From Bacteroidia bacterium (GTDB taxonomy: Bacteria; Bacteroidota; Bacteroidia; CAIKAF01): DNA of 64,000 bases. This document shows positions 8,926 to 16,752 of this stretch, piece after piece (the first letter of the stretch is position 1; the number at the start of each line of letters is the position of its first letter). The DNA lies in the NCBI GenBank assembly GCA_016742095.1, contig JACVCJ010000009.1, positions 1-64,000 on the forward strand, read 5' to 3'. The notes under the pieces are model-generated. The model was given only the letters and a program-made list of their open reading frames with translations, did no database searches and was not told the DNA's origin. The translations under genes and the position numbers were made by a program.

Positions 8926-9624
8926 ATGAACACTCCCTATTATTACGAAACCGAAGCCGTTGTAGACGCACAGAAGCAGGCTGCTTTTATGTCGAAAGTA
9001 TACGGCTGGATGTTTCTTGCCCTGATTGTAACCGGGCTGGTGGCGCATTTCACGGCATCTTCCGAACTGGCCCTGCAACTCATTTACGGAAATAAACTGG
9101 CCTTCTGGGTGCTGATACTGGCGCAGCTGGGCCTGGTGGTAGGTATCGGACGCCTGTTGCATAAAATAAGCTATCCCGTGGCCATTGGCCTGTTCATGCT
9201 GTATGCCGGCATTACAGGGCTTACCTTCGGCGGACTTTTTATGGTATACAGCCAGCAGACCATCGGCATTACCTTTCTGTGCACCGCCGGCCTTTTCGGC
9301 AGTATGGCCGCTATCGGGTATTTTACCAAACGAGACCTTACGTCGATCGGTTCCCTGCTTATCGTAGGCCTTATCGGGGTGGTGATCGCCTCGCTGGTAA
9401 ACCTTTTCCTCAATTCGGACACGCTCACCTGGATCATTACCTATGTGGGACTGGCCGTATTCCTGGGCCTCACCGCCTACGACAACCAGAAGCTGAAATA
9501 CATGGCCCTGGCCCTGGACGAAGAAAGCGCACGTAAAGGCTCCATCTTCGGCGCGCTTACCCTGTACCTCGACTTTGTGAATATTTTCCTGTTCCTGCTG
9601 CGCATTCTCGGCGGAAGAAAATAA
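8926..9624 (+). CDS. Bax inhibitor-1/YccA family membrane protein
   Basis: A 232-residue integral membrane protein with about seven hydrophobic segments. Family signatures include SKVYGWMFLALIVTG at the N-terminus, GITGLTFGGLFMVY in the middle, and YVGLAVFLGLTAYDNQKLK followed by GALTLYLDFVNIFLFLLRILG near the end. Bacterial members are inner-membrane proteins linked to calcium leak or stress; the exact role here is unknown. A TATATTTA element at 8902-8909, 16 bases before the start, may give it its own promoter in addition to read-through from the upstream gene. Confidence 0.92.
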   Translation: MNTPYYYETEAVVDAQKQAAFMSKVYGWMFLALIVTGLVAHFTASSELALQLIYGNKLAFWVLILAQLGLVVGIGRLLHKISYPVAIGLFMLYAGITGLTFGGLFMVYSQQTIGITFLCTAGLFGSMAAIGYFTKRDLTSIGSLLIVGLIGVVIASLVNLFLNSDTLTWIITYVGLAVFLGLTAYDNQKLKYMALALDEESARKGSIFGALTLYLDFVNIFLFLLRILGGRK

Positions 9625-9644
9625 GACACCAGAATATATAAAAT

Positions 9645-9684
9645 AGAAAAAGACCGTCTCGCTTATAGCAAGGCGGTCTTTTTC
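9645..9684. terminator. Bidirectional intrinsic terminator
   Basis: AAAAAGACCG ... CGGTCTTTTT forms a perfect 10-bp outer stem around an inner loop with further pairing. It lies between the convergent Bax-inhibitor-1 and DUF3817 genes. Confidence 0.85.
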
Positions 9685-9701
9685 TGTTCAGTATCAGGCA
9701 A

Positions 9702-10007
9702 CTAAGCGGCAGGCTGTTTGCTGCGCCAGTATCTCTCAAAAATAAAGCAACCGAAAGGCAGGACCGAGGCCAGTCCGGCCAGGAACGCCTGTTTCAGGGG
9801 CCAGCGGTCGCTGATATACACGTCGATCAGCATAAAGAAGTACAGGATGAACAGCAGTCCGTGTGCCCAGCCGGCGTATTTCACAAAGAGGGGCATTCCG
9901 GCGCCGTATTTCAGGGGCATGGCTACAAAGAGCAGGAATAAAAAGGAAAGACTTTCGATAAGGGCTATGGTCCTAAAGCGGCCGTCAGCCGTTTTCAGTG
10001 TGTACAT
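9702..10007 (-). CDS. DUF3817-family small membrane protein
   Basis: A 101-residue inner-membrane protein with three hydrophobic segments. FRTIALIESLSFLFLLFVAM, PLKYG and the HGLLFILYF segment match the DUF3817 pattern as I remember it. The function of the family is unknown. It is a short single gene convergent with Bax-inhibitor-1 and separated from it by a shared terminator. Confidence 0.8.
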   Translation of the reverse strand: MYTLKTADGRFRTIALIESLSFLFLLFVAMPLKYGAGMPLFVKYAGWAHGLLFILYFFMLIDVYISDRWPLKQAFLAGLASVLPFGCFIFERYWRSKQPAA

Positions 10008-10063
10008 AAACTAAAAATTTTGCCCAAAGATCGTCAAAATTCCAACGGCGCCTTCTAACAAAA

Positions 10064-10366
10064 TTAGTGATTTTTCGGGCCGGGTCGTTCCTCGATCGAA
10101 TACCCGTTCCCTTTCTTTACAACAACTTTTTTTCCTTCCAGTATATCGTAAAAATCATTTTTGGAAACCTGCATCGATCTCAGGGCGTTTTTAATAATAA
10201 ATTCAGGCACGGGATCTATATGTGTCTGTACAATTACCGGTCTCAGCAGGTCTGCCCGTGTGTATCTGATATGCCCGCTGTTGATCCCCATACATTTACA
10301 CTGAGCCCGTTTCAGGAACGACTCAAAGGTGGATAAAGAAATATTCCGTAAATGTCTTACTGTCAT
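10064..10366 (-). CDS. hicA: HicA-like toxin candidate
   Basis: A 100-residue protein in an ATGA overlap with the upstream HicB-like gene. The pattern is short-HicA-like: an N-terminal helix (STFESFLKRAQ), then GHIRYTR at 31-37 where HicA toxins carry the catalytic histidine (usually GSHH), then PVIVQTH and a C-terminal VSKNDFYDIL helix. HicA toxins are mRNA interferases of the double-stranded RNA-binding fold. The gene order antitoxin then toxin is one of the known arrangements. Sequence is diverged, so toxicity is an inference from pairing with the HicB-like gene. Confidence 0.6.
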   Translation of the reverse strand: MTVRHLRNISLSTFESFLKRAQCKCMGINSGHIRYTRADLLRPVIVQTHIDPVPEFIIKNALRSMQVSKNDFYDILEGKKVVVKKGNGYSIEERPGPKNH

Positions 10367-10746
10367 CAGATAGCAAGCTCCAGAGATTCATCGATGGTTT
10401 TTACATTCGGTTTGGAAGATATAATCCTGAACTCTTCGTTATCTTCCTTCATCTCTTTTATATCCGGCGCTTTTACACGTCTCTTGGTGCGATTGGTCGT
10501 CCATCCCAGACGTTCCAGTTCGTCAAAAAGTGTATCCTTATTCTCCATGTAGGAAACGGTTTCCTGCAGTATATGCGTGAAAGAATCCTTCGCTTCCGTT
10601 TCCGTATTGCCATAACCGGTAAGGTCGAGAGCTGGCGCATACACAAAAAACACCTTGTCTTCAGACCAGATGTATAGTCTGAGACGTATTTTATGCATAA
10701 ACTTCTTGCCCGTAAGAATTCCCCGGTACTGTCCTTTCTTAGACAT
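10366..10746 (-). CDS. hicB: HicB-like antitoxin candidate
   Basis: A 126-residue protein. VFFVYAPALDLTGYGNTETE plus the following EAKDSF segment matches the HicB RNase-H-like fold core (normally ..Y.P.L.G...G.T.eEA...). The C-terminal half is charged and less clear, and might carry a DNA-binding or toxin-binding tail. An alternative start is Met17 (MHKIRLRLYIW). HicB proteins neutralise HicA and often repress their own operon. The stop overlaps the hicA start (ATGA), so the two are translationally coupled. A TAACTTTA element at 10764-10771 lies just upstream. Confidence 0.65.
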   Translation of the reverse strand: MSKKGQYRGILTGKKFMHKIRLRLYIWSEDKVFFVYAPALDLTGYGNTETEAKDSFTHILQETVSYMENKDTLFDELERLGWTTNRTKRRVKAPDIKEMKEDNEEFRIISSKPNVKTIDESLELAI

Positions 10747-10763
10747 GGATACTGATTTGTCTA

Positions 10764-10771
10764 TAAAGTTA
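10764..10771 (-). promoter_or_regulatory. -7 promoter-like element (TAACTTTA) for the hicB-hicA pair
   Basis: One mismatch (last base) to TAnnTTTG, 17 bases before ATG 10746 on the minus strand. No obvious palindromic operator was seen. Confidence 0.4.
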
Positions 10772-10793
10772 GGTAATTTTTTGAAAAGACGCG

Positions 10794-10824
10794 GAACAAA
10801 AAAGGCTCCCTTGCGGAAGCCTTC
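10794..10824 (-). terminator. Intrinsic terminator of the mevalonate operon
   Basis: On the minus strand GGCTTCC-GCAA-GGGAGCC forms a 7-bp stem (one wobble) closed by a GNRA tetraloop and followed by T6. It lies just downstream of the mevalonate kinase stop. Confidence 0.85.
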
Positions 10825-10839
10825 TTTGCTATTATTTAT

Positions 10840-11784
10840 TTAAAACCGATGTATTACCTCTATATTGAACTCTTTCAGTTCGGCGCGGGCCTTTTCCAGG
10901 TCCGGGGCAAAGCCCAGCAGGTAACCGCCGCCGCCGCTTCCGCAGAGTTTCAGGTAGTAACTTTCACTTTCCAGACCCTGTTTCCATACTTTACGGAACT
11001 TTTTGGGGATCATCGGGTCCAGGTGGGCGATCAGGAAGTGCGAGAGCTCTTTTACGTTGCTCAGCAGGTCTTTGGCCTCGCCTTTCAGGAACGCTTTAAT
11101 ACAGTTATCGTTGAAAGGGATCATTTCCTTGCGCACCAGGCCCAGGAAACCGTCTTCCTTGCATTTATCGAGGAACAGCTGCACCAGCGGACCGGTTTTT
11201 CCCACCTGTTTGGTATCGATAAGGAATATGCCGCCGTTGCCGGTCTTTACGCTCTCGGGGATCTGTACCGCACCGATGGCCTCCTTGTTCTCGATGAGCA
11301 GGGGGTGCTGCAGGTAACAGATAAGCGGGTCCAGACCACTGCTGGTGCCGTGGAAATAACATTCCATTTTTGCAAACTGGGCTTTCAGTTTCAGTATATC
11401 GTCCGTGCCCGGTTTTTCTTCGTTGTACACTTTATCAAAGGCATAACGCTCGTACAGGGCCGCCACCAGGGCGCCGCTGCTGCCTACACCGTAGCCCTGC
11501 GGAATGGTACTGTCGAAGATCAGGCCCTTTTCAATATCGGCGTTCAGCGCCTCAATATCGAAGGTAAAACCCAGCTCTTTCTTTTCTACCAGCCCCTGCA
11601 GGTATGCCGCGTACTTTTTCAGATCGGCATTGCTCTGTTTTGCCTCTTCCTCAGACAGGTTACGGCTTTTGAACGTAAGCTTGCCCTTGTAGAAATCAAA
11701 GGGAATAGTGAGCCCCATCGAGTTATGAATGATGCTGTACTCACCAAACAACAAAATCTTTGATTTGAAGTTTTTGTTTGCCAT
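10840..11784 (-). CDS. Mevalonate kinase (GHMP family)
   Basis: A 314-residue cytosolic kinase expected to phosphorylate mevalonate with ATP. The N-terminal KILLFGEYSIIH is the GHMP start motif. GYGVGSSGA (97-105) is the ATP-binding loop, FHGTSSGLDP (144-153) is the mevalonate-kinase-type motif with the catalytic Asp152, and LCGSGGGGYLLGF near the C-terminus is the third GHMP motif. It is the last gene of the mevalonate operon, six bases after mvaD, and is followed by a strong terminator. Operon context supports mevalonate rather than another GHMP substrate. Confidence 0.9.
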   Translation of the reverse strand: MANKNFKSKILLFGEYSIIHNSMGLTIPFDFYKGKLTFKSRNLSEEEAKQSNADLKKYAAYLQGLVEKKELGFTFDIEALNADIEKGLIFDSTIPQGYGVGSSGALVAALYERYAFDKVYNEEKPGTDDILKLKAQFAKMECYFHGTSSGLDPLICYLQHPLLIENKEAIGAVQIPESVKTGNGGIFLIDTKQVGKTGPLVQLFLDKCKEDGFLGLVRKEMIPFNDNCIKAFLKGEAKDLLSNVKELSHFLIAHLDPMIPKKFRKVWKQGLESESYYLKLCGSGGGGYLLGFAPDLEKARAELKEFNIEVIHRF

Positions 11785-11790
11785 TTCGGG

Positions 11791-12873
11791 TTATTTCAGT
11801 TTTACCGGGCCATTCCCTTCTTTATCAAAGATAATGGAATTTCCGGGTAAATGTTTAGCTATTTCGTTATTCAGGAATGTGTGCACCTTCTCCTTCTCGC
11901 TTTCGGGGTAGATCAGGTGTATGTTCGGACCGGCGTCCAGCGTAAAACACATGCGTATTCCGTGCTGTTCGCGGTACTGTTTCATGATATCGAGCAGTTC
12001 CAGGGTCTTGGGCTTCATCAGGATGAACCAGGGATAGCTCATCATCATCATGCCGTGCAGGGTAAGGGCCTCGTTCTCTACCAGTTCGGCAAAACGGTTG
12101 AAGTCGCCTTCGCCGATGGCCTGTAACAGGGCGTCCATGTTCTCACGGGCATGCTCAAAACGGCGTGTGGCGTAGGGATTGGTCTTCATCAGTCCGTGGC
12201 CGGCACGTGAACTTACGCTCTTTTCGCCGCGGTCGCAGATAATGATGGAATCCTGCAGGTTCTGAAAGTCGGGATGTACCTGACCTTCGTACTTGCTGGC
12301 AAACAGGTCCGATGTTTCGGGCAGGGCATCGATGGCCCCCCAGCTTACCAGTCCGCCGTATACGGAACGGCTGGCGCTGCCACTGGCCAGGCGCGAAAGA
12401 ACGCTGGCTTCGCGGTAAAAAGAGGCATCGTCGGTATGCAGGCCGAACACGCGGCGCTCCATTTCTACCAGGCACATGCAGAAAGCACTCATGCCGCTTG
12501 CCGAAGAGGCAATACCGGCCGAATGCGGGAACGTATTCTCTGATCCCAGGCGGAAACGCATGCCCGACAGGTAAGGACGCTGGGGCAGCTGACTTTCCAG
12601 GAACTTTTTGATCTTGTTGCCGAACGCTTCATTGGCCTTTCCTTCGAAATAAAATTCTACTTCGGGACCGTTCTCCGCTGCCGACCATTCCATCTCCGTT
12701 TTGGTATGGCATGCCGAAAGCGTAATGCTGATCGATGGATTGGCAGGGATCTGGTTATCGTATTTTCCCCAGTATTTGACCAGGGCAATGTTCGACGGAC
12801 TGGTCCATGCCGTGTGGCCGTTCGCAAATTCAGCCGGAAGGGTTTCCGGGTATGTTTGTGTTTGTGCGTTCAT
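11791..12873 (-). CDS. mvaD: Diphosphomevalonate decarboxylase
   Basis: A 360-residue enzyme expected to convert mevalonate diphosphate plus ATP to isopentenyl diphosphate, CO2, ADP and phosphate. Hallmarks are SPSNIALVKYWGKYD (25-39), HSAGIASSASG (117-127, ATP loop), SGSASRSVYGG (164-174) and the catalytic Asp in CFTLDAGPNIH (D313). Length and motifs match the family. It starts two bases after the GYDIA-type kinase stop, so the genes are tightly coupled in one operon. Confidence 0.95.
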   Translation of the reverse strand: MNAQTQTYPETLPAEFANGHTAWTSPSNIALVKYWGKYDNQIPANPSISITLSACHTKTEMEWSAAENGPEVEFYFEGKANEAFGNKIKKFLESQLPQRPYLSGMRFRLGSENTFPHSAGIASSASGMSAFCMCLVEMERRVFGLHTDDASFYREASVLSRLASGSASRSVYGGLVSWGAIDALPETSDLFASKYEGQVHPDFQNLQDSIIICDRGEKSVSSRAGHGLMKTNPYATRRFEHARENMDALLQAIGEGDFNRFAELVENEALTLHGMMMMSYPWFILMKPKTLELLDIMKQYREQHGIRMCFTLDAGPNIHLIYPESEKEKVHTFLNNEIAKHLPGNSIIFDKEGNGPVKLK

Positions 12874-12875
12874 GA

Positions 12876-13787
12876 TTAATCTCGCAATAAGACGTTTGAA
12901 TACCCTAAAATTGTTACAAAACCCTTGTCAAAAAAATACTTCCTGGTCACTTTCTCCTCATTTTCAGACACTACCATTACAAAATCTCCGCCCCAGGCAC
13001 CCATACTTTTTACGGCGCCGGCAAAATCGGGGAAGTATTTCTGCTGTACGGTCTGTGTCTGCAGTATACGGCTCATGATCTGCTCGTGCTCCTTCATAAA
13101 GCCGGCCAGTTCGCGGGGAGTAGCCGCCGTGCAGAAGTCCGCTGCCAGTTCGCTGATGCGCTGTACGTCGGCGTCGCTGATCACGGCCTCTTTAAAGAAT
13201 TTCTTTACTTCGGCCGAACTGTTCTGCTTGTTGCCCAGGTACACAAAAAAGATCTGTTCCTTGAACGGCGGGTCGAAGGGCGCGGGTTCCACGAGGGGCG
13301 TTCCTTCCCGGCGGGTAAAGAACAGCGGCCCCGAAGCAATGGCGCAGGCCAGATCATAACCACTGCCGCCAAAGGTATCGGCCAGCAGCTGATAGGGATC
13401 TACTTCAGCATATTCTGCCAGCAGGGCCAGCAGGGTGCTGCTGGTGCCCAGTCCCCAGTCCCGGTCAAAATCGGTATCGAAACGGAATTCTTTCCCCCTG
13501 AATTTACTTACTACTTCCGGGCGCTGACGCAGTATGGAGGCCATAATTTCGTCGAGGCGGTCGCCGATGGCCGGCAGGTTGGTGGCCGTAACGCATATGC
13601 TGCTGTCCAGTGTAGCCTCGAACCAGGCATTGCCTTTTTCGGCGCTGTACCAGCGGCAGCCTTCATAGGCAATATCGCTTACCTGCATACGCTGCCCGTA
13701 TCTCAGGGGCAGGGCCAGGGCTCTGGCGCCTTTCAGCACCATGTATTCGCCGCTGAGTAAAAATTTGCCGTGGGCGCGGTATTCCAT
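12876..13787 (-). CDS. GYDIA-type GHMP kinase, probable phosphomevalonate kinase
   Basis: A 303-residue GHMP-fold kinase. The N-terminus has HGKFLLSGEYMVLKG, WGLGTSSTLL (111-120) is the ATP loop, and GSGYDLACAIASG (141-153) is the motif that gives the GYDIA family its name, here with Leu for Ile. It lies between HMG-CoA reductase and diphosphomevalonate decarboxylase and the operon has no other candidate for the phosphomevalonate step. I therefore infer phosphomevalonate kinase; the sequence alone does not fix the substrate. It starts three bases after the reductase stop. Confidence 0.82.
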   Translation of the reverse strand: MEYRAHGKFLLSGEYMVLKGARALALPLRYGQRMQVSDIAYEGCRWYSAEKGNAWFEATLDSSICVTATNLPAIGDRLDEIMASILRQRPEVVSKFRGKEFRFDTDFDRDWGLGTSSTLLALLAEYAEVDPYQLLADTFGGSGYDLACAIASGPLFFTRREGTPLVEPAPFDPPFKEQIFFVYLGNKQNSSAEVKKFFKEAVISDADVQRISELAADFCTAATPRELAGFMKEHEQIMSRILQTQTVQQKYFPDFAGAVKSMGAWGGDFVMVVSENEEKVTRKYFFDKGFVTILGYSNVLLRD

Positions 13788-13790
13788 CAG

Positions 13791-15146
13791 CTATCCGTGG
13801 TTGAGAATATTTTCGCGGTAGGCGATCAGGAAACTGCGTACCGAATTGAATGACACTTTATTATGCTTAAAATACTCCACGGCGTCCACTTTTTCGGTCT
13901 CGCTGGCCTCAAAATGGTTCAGGATATTCAGCAGGTGCATTTTCATATGTCCTTTCTGAATACCGCTGGTGGTAAGCGAGTGCAGGGCGCCGAAGTTATT
14001 GGCCAGACCGGCGGTGGCCGCAATCATCATCAGCTCGCGGGCATCGGGATTGCCCAGCATTTCGATGGAACGGCGCGCCATCGGGTGCAGGGCCGTCAGT
14101 CCGCCCACCACGCCCAGGGCCATCGGCACTTCCAGCACGTATTTAAACGTATTGTTACTGAGATCGATATAGGTAAGCGACGAGTATTTGCCGCTGCGCG
14201 AAGCATAGGTATGCCCGGCCGCTTCCACCGCACGGAAATCGTTACCGGTGGCCAGCACCAGGGAGTCGATACCGTTGTAGATGCCTTTGTTGTGGGTGGT
14301 GGCACGGTAGGTGTCCACGGTGGCCACTTTCACGGCCATGGCAAACTTGCGGGCAAATTCATCGGCGGTAATTTTACCGTCCTCAAAGCTTCCCAGCTCT
14401 TCAATGGGACATTCCACCCATACGCGCACCAGGCAGTCGGGCGTGTAATTGCTCAGGATGCTCATGATCACGTCCGCCTGTTTTTCGCTGCCGCTGAAAT
14501 CTTCGCGGTCTTCGCAGAAATTACGCAGGATGGAAGCAAACTCTTCCAGGCAGGAGTTGATGAAATTGGCGCCCATGCTGTCGCAGGTCTCAAAAGAGGC
14601 CTTCAGCTGGTAATAACCGGGCTCGTAAGCGGTCATGTCCACCAGTTCCACATCCAGTATGCCACCGCCGCGTTTTTGCATGTTGGCGGTAATGTGCTGC
14701 GTCTGCTCCATGAGTTCGGCCTTCAGGGCCGGGAATGCATCGATCAGCTTTTGTTTATCGCCGTTCCAGATAAAATGTACCTGGCCCAGTTTACGGGTAT
14801 CCACGATCTCGGCATGGAATCCGCCGCGGGTACTCCAGAATTTGGCGCTTTTGGAAGCGGCCGCCACTACGCTGCTCTCCTCGATCACCATGGGCATCAT
14901 GTAACTTTTGCCGTTAATGATCACATTGGGCACTACACCGTAGGGGAAATAATAGTTGGTGATGGTATTCTCGGAGAATTCATCAAAAATTTTCTGCCTG
15001 GCGGCATCGGGATGGTTAAAAGAGTTCATTTCTGCTTCCACCCGGGCTGCATCCGGAAAAATAGAGGCCGTAGCCTTCAGTTTTTCAGCCTTGCTCAACT
15101 TCGAAAACCCGTTGGCAATGCGGCTTATATCATTTGTATCCGTCAT
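13791..15146 (-). CDS. mvaA: Hydroxymethylglutaryl-CoA reductase, class II
   Basis: A 451-residue soluble enzyme that makes mevalonate from HMG-CoA. It has the class II layout without membrane anchor: ISRIANGFSKLS at the N-terminus, then MVIEESSVVAAAS with the catalytic Glu (E89/E90), THNKGIYNG with Lys287, ATGNDFRAVEA with Asp303, and QKGHMKMH with His400. These match the Glu-Lys-Asp-His set of class II enzymes. It is the first gene of the mevalonate operon. A -7 element lies 21 bases upstream. Cofactor preference (NADH or NADPH) cannot be read reliably. HMG-CoA synthase and IPP isomerase are not in the window. Confidence 0.95.
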   Translation of the reverse strand: MTDTNDISRIANGFSKLSKAEKLKATASIFPDAARVEAEMNSFNHPDAARQKIFDEFSENTITNYYFPYGVVPNVIINGKSYMMPMVIEESSVVAAASKSAKFWSTRGGFHAEIVDTRKLGQVHFIWNGDKQKLIDAFPALKAELMEQTQHITANMQKRGGGILDVELVDMTAYEPGYYQLKASFETCDSMGANFINSCLEEFASILRNFCEDREDFSGSEKQADVIMSILSNYTPDCLVRVWVECPIEELGSFEDGKITADEFARKFAMAVKVATVDTYRATTHNKGIYNGIDSLVLATGNDFRAVEAAGHTYASRSGKYSSLTYIDLSNNTFKYVLEVPMALGVVGGLTALHPMARRSIEMLGNPDARELMMIAATAGLANNFGALHSLTTSGIQKGHMKMHLLNILNHFEASETEKVDAVEYFKHNKVSFNSVRSFLIAYRENILNHG

Positions 15147-15167
15147 TAATGTGCGGTTTTAAAAACG

Positions 15168-15175
15168 CAAAGTTA
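15168..15175 (-). promoter_or_regulatory. -7 promoter element TAACTTTG for the mevalonate operon
   Basis: A perfect TAnnTTTG on the minus strand, 21 bases before the reductase ATG. A TTTTG lies 24 bases further upstream (15204-15200) as a possible -33 element. Confidence 0.65.
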
Positions 15176-15278
15176 GACGTTTTCGGGCAAACAATGTTAC
15201 AAAAGCGATATTCTGATGTGCAGACGGTGCACTTAAACCCATGAAAACAGGCATTTTAACATACATTTCAGAATTTAG

Positions 15279-15286
15279 TACCTTCG
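15279..15286 (+). promoter_or_regulatory. -7 promoter element (TACCTTCG variant) for the AlkZ-like gene
   Basis: One mismatch to TAnnTTTG and six bases before ATG 15293, which predicts a near-leaderless transcript. It is divergent from the mevalonate operon promoter. Confidence 0.5.
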
Positions 15287-15292
15287 GGGCTG

Positions 15293-16351
15293 ATGACTGC
15301 TTCTGAAATATGTACCCTGCGGCTCCGCAACCAGGCCCTGGATGCTCCTGTTTTTTCACAGCCTGCCGATGTGGTGGCCCATATGGGCGCCATACAGGCT
15401 CAGGATCACGATATGGCGCTCTGGGCGGTGGGCATACGCCTGCCGGGAAGTACCGAAACCCTTGTACGGCAGGCCCTGGACGATGGTCTTATCCTGCGCA
15501 CGCACGTACTGCGCCCCACCTGGCACCTGGTACATGCCGCCGACATCCGCTGGATGCTGCAACTGAGCGCTCCACACATCAACAGCGGTATTGCTTCTGC
15601 CCTGCGCAAACTGGAGCTCGACGAGGCCACCTTTCTGAAAAGCAACGATATCCTGGGCAATGCGCTTGCCGGCGGCCGGCACCTGACCCGTGAGGAACTG
15701 GCCCCGGAGCTGGAACGGAACGGTATTGCCCTAAGCGGCCTGCGCCTGCTGCACCTGTTCTTCCGGGCGGAACTGGACGGACTGATCTGCAGCGGTATTC
15801 CCCGCGGTAAGAACAACACCTATGCCCTGCTGGAAGAACGGGTACCGGCACAAACGCCTCTCAGCCGCGAGGAAGCCCTGGCCCGGCTCTGTCTGCGTTA
15901 CTTTAGCAGTCACGGCCCGGCTACCCTGGCCGATTTCAGCTGGTGGTCCGGACTGCCCCTTACCGAAGCCCGCAAAGGCCTGCGATCGGTACAGAAGCAA
16001 CTGCACGAAATTGTGTTTGAGAACGAAAGCTATTTCTTTGCGGAAAGCGCTTCGTATGCAAAAAACGTACCGGGAAATGCACTGCTGCTGCCGGCTTTTG
16101 ACGAATACCTGATCGCGTATAAGAAGCGCGGACTGTTCCTGCCGGAAGCCCATACCCGCACGGTGATCACGGAGAACGGCCTCTTCCGGCCGCTTATCCT
16201 GCACGAAGGACAGGCCCGCGGCACCTGGAAACGTACGCGTAAAAAGACGCACATCGATATGGAATACCATTTCTTTGCGCCAAAATACAAATTGAAAAAA
16301 AGCCTCCTGAAACCGGCGGAAGAGGCCTATCATACCTTTTTACATTCCTGA
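15293..16351 (+). CDS. Winged-helix DNA-binding protein of the AlkZ/YcaQ (HTH_42) DNA glycosylase family
   Basis: A 352-residue protein. IQAQDHDMALWAVGIRLPG (34-52) contains Q35-A-Q37, matching the Q-x-Q catalytic motif of AlkZ-type glycosylases (YcaQ-type enzymes have Q-x-D). Downstream are LRTHVLRPTWHLV, then SHGPATLADFSWWSGL, then FDEYLIAYKKR, all typical of the HTH_42 superfamily with tandem winged helices. Family members unhook DNA interstrand crosslinks or bulky N-alkyl adducts; AlkZ protects an azinomycin producer. A repair or self-resistance role is inferred. It is followed three bases later by a small hypothetical gene and probably co-transcribed with it. Confidence 0.85.
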   Translation: MTASEICTLRLRNQALDAPVFSQPADVVAHMGAIQAQDHDMALWAVGIRLPGSTETLVRQALDDGLILRTHVLRPTWHLVHAADIRWMLQLSAPHINSGIASALRKLELDEATFLKSNDILGNALAGGRHLTREELAPELERNGIALSGLRLLHLFFRAELDGLICSGIPRGKNNTYALLEERVPAQTPLSREEALARLCLRYFSSHGPATLADFSWWSGLPLTEARKGLRSVQKQLHEIVFENESYFFAESASYAKNVPGNALLLPAFDEYLIAYKKRGLFLPEAHTRTVITENGLFRPLILHEGQARGTWKRTRKKTHIDMEYHFFAPKYKLKKSLLKPAEEAYHTFLHS

Positions 16352-16354
16352 ACA

Positions 16355-16699
16355 ATGCCATACACCTATCTTTTCAGACCTGTTTACGGCGGCGATACGC
16401 TGCTGCTGGAGTTTTATGCCGAAGGCGGCTTTGAGGATTTTATCAATACCCTGTTCGAAGTACTGGGCCCCCTGGAACCGGTAATTGTCAAAAGCGAGCT
16501 GATCCTGCAGGACGAGATGCTTTTTACGGTGCACAGTACCATGGGGGAATTCACCCTTTCGAAAGATCCCTGGGACCTGGTCTTTATCCTGAGCGACGAA
16601 CACCAGGACTGCCTGCACGAAGCCGACCGCCTGCTGCAGCTCGACGGCCGTTTTGTGAAAGAAGAAGCCGACTTTGAGGCTTACCGCCTGCCGGAATAA
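16355..16699 (+). CDS. Hypothetical protein downstream of the AlkZ-like gene
   Basis: A 114-residue acidic, soluble-looking protein that I do not recognise. It has no signal peptide or membrane segment, and several hydrophobic beta-like stretches (DTLLLEFYAEGGFEDFINTL, WDLVFILSD). ATG 16355 follows the upstream TGA by three bases, so it is likely co-translated with the AlkZ-like protein. A terminator follows directly. It could be a partner or an unrelated passenger. Confidence 0.7.
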   Translation: MPYTYLFRPVYGGDTLLLEFYAEGGFEDFINTLFEVLGPLEPVIVKSELILQDEMLFTVHSTMGEFTLSKDPWDLVFILSDEHQDCLHEADRLLQLDGRFVKEEADFEAYRLPE

Positions 16700-16700
16700 A

Positions 16701-16734
16701 AAAAGGCCTTCTCCCGCTGGAAAAGGCCTTTCTA
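16701..16734. terminator. Bidirectional intrinsic terminator
   Basis: AAAAGGCCTT ... AAAAGGCCTTT forms an A/T-flanked stem between the convergent hypothetical gene and the T9SS cargo gene. Confidence 0.75.
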
Positions 16735-16752
16735 TCTAATAAACAGTGAGGC

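Noticed and set aside
13863-15149. 428-codon plus-strand ORF opposite HMG-CoA reductase
   Set aside because: Antisense shadow; the reductase has all four catalytic residues on the minus strand.
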